Shown here piece by piece: positions 56,601 through 64,000 of a stretch of 64,000 nucleotides of DNA (the first letter of the stretch is position 1; each line of letters opens with the position of its first letter). This DNA comes from Juglans regia (taxonomy: Eukaryota; Streptophyta; Magnoliopsida; Fagales; Juglandaceae). A program made the position numbers and the translations under genes. The stretch is taken from positions 25,376,558 to 25,440,557 of the forward strand of contig NC_049916.1 in assembly GCF_001411555.2 (NCBI RefSeq), given 5' to 3'. The notes beneath the pieces were generated by a model. That model was not told the DNA's origin. It ran no database searches and saw only the letters and a program-made list of their open reading frames with translations.

Positions 56601-59600
56601 TCATTCAATCCGTTTAGGAGTGTTATGATATAAATTAAATAACAAAATCTACCTATTTCCATGAGCTTAAGTTTTTGGAACAAGTGGTGATTTCACATAG
56701 TATTAGAACATATGTCCTGAATTCAAATCCCGACTCTACACTTTACCACATTTAATTAGATATTCTATGTGTGGGGCCCACTCATTCATTGAGAGAGAGT
56801 ATTAAAATATAAATTAAATAATAAAATCTCTCTCTTCCCTTGAACTTAAACTTTTGGAACAAGTGGTGATTTCATATGGTATCAGAGCATTCAAATCCTA
56901 ACTCTACACTTTACCCCATTTAATTAAATATTTTACGTGTTGGGTCTACTCATTGAGGGGGAGTCTGGCCCACACGTGAGGGGGAGTGTTATTATATAAA
57001 TTAAATAATAAAATCTACCTCTTCCCATGAGTTTAAGCTTTTGGGACAAGTGGTGATTTCACAATGAGTATCACTCAATTCATTCATGATTCAATCGGTG
57101 TTACTGAAGAATGATTAAAAGCTGTCTGAATGTTGGCATGCCAATAAATAAAGGTTGCAAAGGTGATAGCTAAGTTGCGTCCCACTTTTACTACTGAGGT
57201 TGGGGCATTTTATTATTTGATTGGAATCATAAGGTGAGGACCAGTCATTGTATAGGTGATTGAGGCCACATGGAAACAGATATCCATGGAGTACTTCATC
57301 AATAGATAGAAAATTTTGTCTTGCTTACTAAGTATATTTTGTGATTTTGTTACTTCTCTTTTTCTGCTCTTTTTTTCTTCATAGATATATTTTTCTCTCC
57401 CAAACATTTTGTACTTGCTCAGGAATTTAAGAGAAAGAATTGAAAATGATGCTTTGGATAATAGGTTTATCCATTTTGATGCTAGGGAATGTTGTGAATC
57501 ATTTGTTGATTGCTTTCTCAACATTGGAGAACTTGAGTAAACCAATAGTGCATGTTACATCCCGTAGGAAGAAAATGTCTCTATTATATTGACAAAGTAG
57601 TGAAACTGAAAGTTCAAATGCTAAAGAGTCATCCATAGTTATATTTGGTCGAAGAAACATGTTATTTTCCTATCAAAAGGCAAAAGCAACCTCTGTTGAT
57701 GCAGGTGGCAGAGCTCATGGCAGTCATGGCCAAAAACAGGAGCCTTTCATATTGTAAAGTAGTGGAGGTAATTGCAGAGACAACTGCACCAATTACTTCC
57801 TTGGAGGAACTTCTTAAAAAGATCCCATCTCAACGTGTTGACATCTACTCACCAGAGGTAGTTTTGTTATTTTCTTGCCTAAGTAGGTGAAGAACACTTT
57901 TTTCCAAGTAAAATAAAGTAGGTGAATAACACTTTGACTTGTATTCCATGGACATCGAACTTTCATGGAGAACTTGAGGCTTAAATTACTGAAGCAAAAA
58001 TTCAAACCACATGGCAGTGCTTTATATTTGACTGCTATGGTTTATCTAAGCAGAACGTTCTTCTTCTTTTATCTACAGAAGTTTACCTCTTTACTAATGA
58101 GAAGTGCTTTACCCCCAAAGGCTAAAACCTGATTCTTTTGTTCCTTACTGATTCATTTGTTGTCATTAGTGTCATGTGAGCTTTCACCTTTCTCATATCA
58201 TAATTCATCTCAGGTATATCTAGAGTTTTGATAATCCTTCTTTTTCAAGCATTGCCTTTAAATAGTTTGCCGTGTGAAAATAAGAGAGTATTGAACATCC
58301 TGAAGTAGAAATGACATCTCTCTAGTTACCTCTTGCCTATATCCGGTCAGGAGATAATTGATTGCCCGTGGCTAGGTAGGAGGGTGAATCATAGGCACCT
58401 TGCCATAAATCCACTGCGTTAACTATTTAATTGGATATGTCAGAAGTGAAACTATAGCTAACCACGGAAGGAGCCAAATGAATTGTTACCTTTTGTGTCG
58501 TCAGGAATCAGGTGCTGCAGGTCTGCCTGATTCAGCACCATCTGTGACTGTCAAATCTGAGGAACCAAGCACTCCAATTAAGAAGGAATCTTCCAGTGCA
58601 AAAACAATGACAGCACAACCACTCTCTCCTTATATTGTGTAAGAAGATATATGTCTTGCCTTGTCTGAAATATATATTTTTTTATGGCAACCAATTACTT
58701 CCTTTGGTTTTCCCATTTTCAAAGTTAACAAGAATCAAAACCACCTACGTCACCCTCGAAGCAGTTTTTACAACATTTGGAATTTGGGCACTGTGATGAT
58801 AAGTAATCAAACCTGAAAATCTCATTATGCCTTCAGACCAAATATATGTCAAGAATGAAAATTTCACAGTTAGATGATCTGAACCACCAGTATCTTCTAC
58901 TGCACCTGTTGGTTGGAAAAACATACACATCATTGATGCAGTTAGAAATTGGACAATTGTTTTTTAATGAGCTGATTCATTTTGGTAGTTATGAGGATTT
59001 GAAGCCACCCAGCTCTCCATCCCCAACACCAAGCGGTCCCAAAGAAACGCCTTTATCACCATCTACTGGAGGCAATGATGTAGCAAAGACTCTTGTGACT
59101 GGTGTTGTTGAAAAAGTTCCTCCCCAGAGTTCAACTTATCATTCTTCACCCTACGCTGTGTAAGTCTATTAATGATCATGAACAGCTACTATAATAATCT
59201 CCAATCTTAAGTTTGCAAGTAAGATTCTTCTTATGTGTATTCCCATCCCCTATTTTGTGCCATCTATAAAGGCTAAAGGTTCATTTGTCCCATCAAGGCC
59301 ACTTAGCAAAATACCTGTCACAGGAGTGCAGCCTCCCAACAAGAATCAATTAAAGAAACAAAAGCATAGACAAAATAAATCCGGCCCGGAAGCAGGTTCT
59401 CCTTTATAATTCAAAAAGTAAAAAATGCTTCTTTATGTTTTCAAATGGCTCATGTATGCTGTTTAGGGTGAAAAAGGCTGCTGTGTGCAGAATATTGGCA
59501 TATCTCTTGGTTGTGAAGATCCATGAACAATATGATACCAATTTTCCCCTTCCAGACATAGGTGTTATGGTGATTTCCCCCTCAGTTGCTTAAATATTCC

Positions 59601-60423
59601 AATGTGTTTTTGCTACACTAAACCAGAAAAGGAAAAAAAAAAAGGCGTTCTTCTACATTATACCCATCTACCTGAGGGATGAAGTCAATATATATATATA
59701 TATATATTATTTTGTTCTCAAACCTGGAATCCTTAAAGGCAACACGACAAGCTATTAACTGATTTTTGGTTTGATATAAACCTTTTGTTTGCTTTCCCTT
59801 GCATCTTATTCTTTATTATACTACTCACATGTTATGGCAAACTCTGTTTTCAGATATGATGACCTGAAGCCCCCTACATCTCCGTCTCCTAGTGCACCAA
59901 CTGCATCAATCCTCCCAACACCTAATATAGATGGCGGATCCAACGGAGGTACCTTGTCAGTCAACAACATAGCTCAATCTCTAACATCAGATGAACCAAG
60001 GGATAAACAGCATCGTGCTGGACCAAAGCCAAGACCACTTTCACCTTTTACTATGTGAGTTTTTCCTGGGTTTCCATCTTTGATTCACTTTTCATTCGAC
60101 ACATTTTTGTGAAGGTTATCTAGAGGGGGAATTTACTAGATCATTCTGCTCTGTCAAGCTTTTCTAAGTAAGGATAAATAAACACTAAAACCATCTTCAT
60201 TCTACATGCATATAAAGCGTGTATTTAGATTTAGACCTTAGATGGTTCATTTTTGTTTTTGTTTTTTATTTCACACAGTTCTGATTTAGGTAACGTCCCT
60301 TTAATACTATAGGGGACTAGCATCTTATGAACTAAAGTTTTACTTTCATTTTGCCAATAAAAAACCAGGTATGAAGATTTGAAGCCTCCAACATCCCCAA
60401 TCCCATCTCCAAGGAAATCTTAG
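53640..60423 (+). CDS. TIC62: TIC62, chloroplast NAD(P)-binding protein with FNR-binding repeats
   Basis: Chloroplast protein of the extended SDR family. TIC62 associates with the inner-envelope translocon and tethers ferredoxin-NADP reductase in stroma and thylakoids. Thirteen exons: 53640-53814, 54616-54733, 54828-54900, 54989-55040, 55186-55362, 56009-56090, 56223-56295, 56383-56493, 57705-57857, 58505-58638, 58989-59159, 59854-60054 and 60369-60423. Joined they give 524 residues. A transit peptide (about 1-55) precedes the Rossmann NAD(P) motif (VFVAGATGRVGSRTVR, near 80-95). The NmrA-like domain includes CCIGASEKEVFDVTGPYRID and IVRPGGMERPTDAYKETHN. The Pro/Ser-rich tail has three YEDLKPP/YDDLKPP modules, each starting an exon; these are the FNR-binding repeats. 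The acceptor at 55185 is chosen to give TQPVEKLEIVECD as in Arabidopsis. Confidence 0.93.
54443..54462. repeat. (TG)n microsatellite
   Basis: Short TG run in the first TIC62 intron. Confidence 0.8.
56621..57063 (+). mobile_element. Tandem three-LTR array of the same miniature LTR element
   Basis: Lies in TIC62 intron 8. Three LTR units, each exactly 77 bp, are at 56621-56697, 56800-56876 and 56987-57063. They are separated by internal segments of 102 and 110 bases, giving LTR-internal-LTR-internal-LTR. The middle LTR is followed by an intact primer site (TGGTATCAGAGC, 56877-56888). The first is followed by a decayed one (TAGTATTAGAAC) showing G-to-A and C-to-T changes. The third LTR is preceded by a polypurine tract (GAGGGGGAG). 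Outer flanks (AGGAG / ATGAG) do not form a target duplication, as expected if the array arose by recombination between copies. Confidence 0.85.
59689..59708. repeat. (AT)n microsatellite
   Basis: Short TA run in a TIC62 intron near the C-terminal exons. Confidence 0.8.
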
Positions 60424-61235
60424 AGAAATTACTGCCGATCCTTTTCATCAAGGTAATAATTCAAAGCTGTCATACCTTTTTTTCCTGGGAGGATAATTTT
60501 TCCTCATTGAGGCTAAATCCTCAGCACAGAAGTGACTTTGAGTGCATGATTTGAATCAGAAGCATGGAAGTATGTTGCGACGGTGGTTTAAACACGTATA
60601 CTAGTAATCACTGAGAGGCAAGCAACTGAAATTGCGGGAGTAACTTTAAGGATGATTCTTGTATATTGTTAACATTGATCATTACATACAATTATATCTG
60701 TTCTATATACTCTTCCTTTTATCTCTTTCTTTCTTTCTTTCTTCCTCTTCTTCTTCTTCTTTTTTTTTTTTGTTTTTTGGTATTAGGTGTAAACAATAGC
60801 AAGTTCAGTTGGACTTCAAAAAAATAAGATCAGTACTCTATGTTTCCTACTGTCCTGTATTATGATCTTCTTTTTGTTAGGAGCAGCCTTGAGCTGTAAA
60901 CTAAAATTTGCATGGCATGTTACATGAAACATACATGGTGACAGTGTTTGAAACTGCCTTAGATGTTTGATTAGTCTTTGATTATAATTATTTTCTTTTC
61001 CTTTTGTTCTGTGGGTTAACTTCTGGGTTTTCAGATTTTGTATCATGAAATTTACTGAGCATTCCATCAACCCTAGACGGGTTGGAATTTGGATAGCATT
61101 CAAGTTATTATTATTATTTTTTGCGTCGACCATTTTGGCTTAGCACCGAGATATAACAACTAGTAACAAATAAACAACTTCCAAAATCTTGTATCAGGTT
61201 AGGTTTAATTCGTGTCAAGTCAGATTGAGATCCTT
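60424..61235. other. TIC62 3' flank
   Basis: 3'UTR with a pyrimidine microsatellite (CTTT/CTT units, about 60727-60770), then non-coding spacer. Confidence 0.5.
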
Positions 61236-61300
61236 TTTTTTTTTTTTTTAATATAAGTAGGAAAATTTTATTCATCGAATGAAATAGATATACACAGGAA
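61236..61300 (-). mobile_element. Possible LINE 3' stub (minus strand)
   Basis: A T run (about 61236-61249) followed by AATATAAGTAGGAAAATTTT. Read on the minus strand this is a poly(A)-ended tail (ATTTTCCTACTTATATT then A residues), resembling plant LINE ends. No target duplication was established. Confidence 0.35.
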
Positions 61301-61342
61301 ATAGGGGGAAAAGGGATGAAGAGTTGTTGAACTCTTTGAATC

Positions 61343-61891
61343 TTGCTGTCAGACGACATGGGGGGGATTAAAGATAAGATTGTGAAATGGGAAAGGCCGA
61401 AAGAGGAGTGGTGCAAGCTTAATGTGGATGGTTGCTCACTAAAGAATCCAGGTACTGCAGGTGTAGGGGGTATTATAAGAGATCATAATGGTGATATGCA
61501 AGTGCCTTTCTCAATGCCTATTGGCTGCCATTCTAATAATTATGCAGAAGTCATGGGGCTGTTTTATGGTCTGAAACATGCTAGAAGGTTGGGTTTTGAT
61601 GCAATTGAAATAGAAATGGACTCGGTTTTGGTTATTGACTGGATTAAAAAAAGGAGATGCGGATTGTGGTATATGGATGATTTCTGGGAGGAAATAATAT
61701 GTTTTTTGAATGAGGCCAGTTGTTCTTTCAAGCATTGTTACAGAGAATGTAACGCTGCAGTAGATAGCATGGTAAAGCTGGGCGCAAAAGGAGAAACGAT
61801 TTTTACTTCCTCTGCTACAGATCTTCCGATGCTTACGCGAGGAGCTCTCAGGTTGGATAAACTTGGGTCACCGTATATGAGGAGGCAGTAG
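61343..61891 (+). CDS. RNase H-like domain protein (retroelement-derived)
   Basis: Intact 182-codon frame of the plant RVT_3/RNase H type, normally the C-terminal domain of LINE polyproteins. It hydrolyses RNA in RNA-DNA hybrids when active. The acidic catalytic positions are visible: Asp in LNVDGCSLKNPG (about residue 29), Glu in NNYAEVMGL (about 69), and Asp in IEMDSVLVIDWI (about 92). A final site near ECNAAVDSMVKLGAKG (about 148-163) corresponds to the usual 'N..AD.LAK.G' block, here with Asp retained. No reverse transcriptase precedes it. The 3' flank is GT-rich and then enters a MITE-like copy. It may be a retroelement remnant that is still open by chance, or a domesticated single-domain gene. 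The start could be the ATG at 61343 or 61358. Confidence 0.6.
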   Translation: MLSDDMGGIKDKIVKWERPKEEWCKLNVDGCSLKNPGTAGVGGIIRDHNGDMQVPFSMPIGCHSNNYAEVMGLFYGLKHARRLGFDAIEIEMDSVLVIDWIKKRRCGLWYMDDFWEEIICFLNEASCSFKHCYRECNAAVDSMVKLGAKGETIFTSSATDLPMLTRGALRLDKLGSPYMRRQ

Positions 61892-62015
61892 AGTGTTATG
61901 GTTTTGGTTTTTGTTTATTCTGGTTTATGGGGTTGTAATGGGTTTCTGTATGCAAGTAGTTTTACATGGGTGTATTTGAAAAAAGTTGTTCATATGTCCT
62001 GTTTTTTCTATACAG

Positions 62016-62228
62016 GCCTCGTTTGTATTCGTAACTCATCTCAACCCACCTCAATTCATTTCATCTCGTCATTATTTCATCTCGTCATTATAACTTTTTC
62101 AAATTTTCACATAAAATATAATAAACAATTCTACTTTTTCAAATTTTTACACAAAATATAATAAATAATTCAATTTTTATTCTACTATTCACAAACCATC
62201 TCAACTCATATCTAAATATAAACCACTT
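62016..62228. repeat. Short AT-rich MITE-like repeat, copy j (complete)
   Basis: Opposite orientation to copy i. Starts GGCCTCGTTTGTATTCGTAA and ends ATATCTAAATATAAACCACT. A segment (ACATAAAATATAATAAACAA / ACACAAAATATAATAAATAA) is duplicated inside. Confidence 0.7.
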
Positions 62229-63500
62229 CTTAGTTTTTTTTTATTGGATTGGTATTATCATGGTATTCCTCTGCTACAAGTAAGGATTATCAATAAAACT
62301 TGGAAGTATTGCTCTCATTTCAGGTGAAAAAAAAAAGCCAATATACACAAGAAGTATACAAAAGAAATATTTAATTTCATTCTAGGATGAATTAATCAGA
62401 TTCAGATCTTATGAATCAATCCCGATTCAGTCTATTTAAATCAAATTAATCAGATTCTTCAACCCAAATATATTAATTTCAAGTTGGGTTCATAAGTTCA
62501 ACAATTGTCAATCTTAAATATGAGTCCTGCCACACCACCGATGATGGGTCCCGATAATGTCATTTGGTTTTTTGATTTTTTTCATTCATTTTTTACACAC
62601 TTATACATTTAAAAAATTTAAAAAATCATTCAAAAATATCTCCTTAATCAATAAATAAAAAAGATATATATATTTCGGACCCATTTGTGGGGACAGGTAG
62701 CATTTTCCCTTAAATATTGCATTGGGGTTTTAGATTCGTGTTAAATCAAACTTGCACGTAGTCAATCCTAACTCGATCCTTTTAACTAATCTCATGTAGA
62801 GTCACATATTATATATAAAGAAAAAATTGTTATTTCTAATCATTTTAGTGATATCCAAAACGCCACAAGGTGATCCCAAAAAAATATCATAGATTCTGTT
62901 AAAATTTAAAGATGAGTTGAAATAGTTTTAAATGAGTTGAATAAAATATTATTATTATTATTATTTATTTTAATTTAAAAAAATTAAATTATTTATTATA
63001 TTCTATATAAAAATTTAAAAAAATTATAATAATAAAATAAAATAAATTTCAAATTCAAACAAACCTTAAGCTGATCATTACATCTTTATAAAAAAAAAAA
63101 AAACTGTACGGCTAATCAATGATTCAATACATAGTCATGCAGTGGAAATAAAAGCTGTATTTTCACTCTATCACAATTTTTCACTCGAAACGATATTTCT
63201 AGTTATGATATAAGTATTGCGTAATTTTTTTCAAATAAATAAATAAATACGGATTCATATTAAAAATAATTAATTTTTTAATAATATATAAAATTATTAT
63301 ATGATATTTTCAAATTACGTATTTTATGACTGTATATAACATTACGTTATTAATTTATTATTATTATTTTTCAAAAGGCAAAAAGAAAAAGTCAATCACC
63401 GACAAACATACGATGCTGTTACAATAGTACTTGATTAGTTTCCACAAAACAAATAAATCAATCCTTTTTTTTTTTCCACTCAGATAAGATTCTTCGATAA
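62229..63500. other. Intergenic, AT-rich
   Basis: AT-rich DNA with one further MITE-like copy (62905-63069). No gene or RNA recognised. Confidence 0.45.
62905..63069. repeat. Short AT-rich MITE-like repeat, copy k
   Basis: Contains AGATGAGTTGAAATAG at the left and AAATTCAAACAAACCTTAAG at the right, around the usual core. Confidence 0.6.
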
Positions 63501-63707
63501 TAATTATTATTTTTGGTAGAGGTTGTCGGTAGGGGTGAAAATCGACTTTGTTGGCACAATTTTTGGACAAAACCAACGCCGACAGATGTCTAAAAAAATA
63601 AAAGAGGCACCGACCGTAACCGGTCGATGGAGAGGAGAAAATCGATCGAGATGATTCTCGATCGGCGTCGGTTCTCACGATTATCTACTGAGAGAATAAT
63701 GAGATAG

Positions 63708-63728
63708 AGAGAGAGAGAGAGAGAGAGT
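63708..63728. repeat. (GA)n microsatellite
   Basis: AGAGAG run of about ten units. Confidence 0.85.
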
Positions 63729-63780
63729 TGCAGAGATAGAATTTGGGAGAAGAGGCTGGGGAAGAAGAAGACTAATCTCG

Positions 63781-63824
63781 AAACGACGCTGTTTCACTTA
63801 AGTTTAAGTGGAACAACATCGTTT
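63781..63824. repeat. Near-palindrome 1 (AAACGACG ... ATCGTTT)
   Basis: Two 21-base arms (63781-63801 and 63804-63824) with a 2-base spacer. I count 18 of 21 positions pairing. Confidence 0.75.
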
Positions 63825-63854
63825 CAAACTTTTTTTTTTTCTTACGTTCTTAAT

Positions 63855-63900
63855 AAAACGATGTCATTCTACTTAAATTTAAATGGAATAGCGTCGTTTT
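63855..63900. repeat. Near-palindrome 2 (AAAACGATG ... GTCGTTTT)
   Basis: Two adjoining 23-base arms (63855-63877, 63878-63900) with 18 of 23 positions pairing. Its sequence is related to near-palindrome 1, about 75 bases to the left. Confidence 0.7.
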
Positions 63901-64000
63901 GATAAGGATATATTAAAAAAAATGTTTTATTATATTGGTAAGTTCAGTGGTCTGGTCCAGTTTCAAGCTAGAACCGAACTGCTGAACGTCAGTTTCTTCA

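Noticed and set aside
1..64000. CRISPR array, operon, prophage or rRNA signals
   Set aside because: No regularly spaced direct repeats, no polycistronic layout and no rRNA-like sequence. The window is eukaryotic nuclear DNA.

Overview
The window is plant nuclear DNA: dispersed, intron-rich genes with GT-AG introns, AT-rich intergenic DNA, plastid-targeted products, and LINE, SINE, LTR and MITE-like repeats. The proteins read as a woody rosid. The dense family of short repeats built on GTTTGGAT and GAGTTGAGATGAG makes me favour Fagales (walnut/hickory type), but that is inference.

Layout: 56-1708 (+) is the 3' part of a pseudouridine-kinase-like PfkB gene cut by the left edge. 2806-4815 (+) is a PLS-class PPR protein. 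5973-8254 (+) is a GT77 arabinosyltransferase of the RRA group. 10082-12370 (+) is a deSI-like PPPDE peptidase. 14174-15983 (-) is the NEDD8-conjugating enzyme RCE1/UBC12, with a 5'UTR intron reaching about 17573. About 18.35-20.6 kb (-) is a decayed LINE with an RNase H domain. 22118-35158 (+) is the OST48/DGL1 subunit of oligosaccharyltransferase. 38163-39284 (+) is a UPF0496 protein. 41104-44486 (+) is CCS1 of plastid cytochrome c biogenesis. 45106-46164 (-) is a SUVR3-type SET protein. 47397-50312 (-) is HDR/ISPH, the last enzyme of the plastid MEP pathway. 53640-60423 (+) is TIC62. 61343-61891 (+) is an RNase H ORF left by a retroelement, followed by repeat-rich DNA to the right edge.

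The host genes are ordinary housekeeping, plastid and cell-wall genes, each with its own promoter and no operon-like logic. Several pairs recall neighbouring Arabidopsis loci (PUKI/CCS1, UPF0496/HDR, At3g18840-like PPR/TIC62), which suggests an ancestral block that has since been fractionated.

The most striking biology is transposon activity. A full-length two-ORF LINE (27786-33372) sits inside a coding exon of OST48, flanked by a perfect 12-13 bp target-site duplication. The same gene carries three more LINE-derived insertions: an ORF1-only 'half-LINE' and two 3' stubs under 100 bp. I also find a tiny LTR retrotransposon with 77-bp LTRs, a tRNA primer site and a 5-bp target duplication (52916-53176). 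A three-LTR tandem version of it lies in a TIC62 intron (56621-57063).

Exon boundaries were placed by hand from splice consensus, frame continuity and family similarity recalled from memory. No database search was run.
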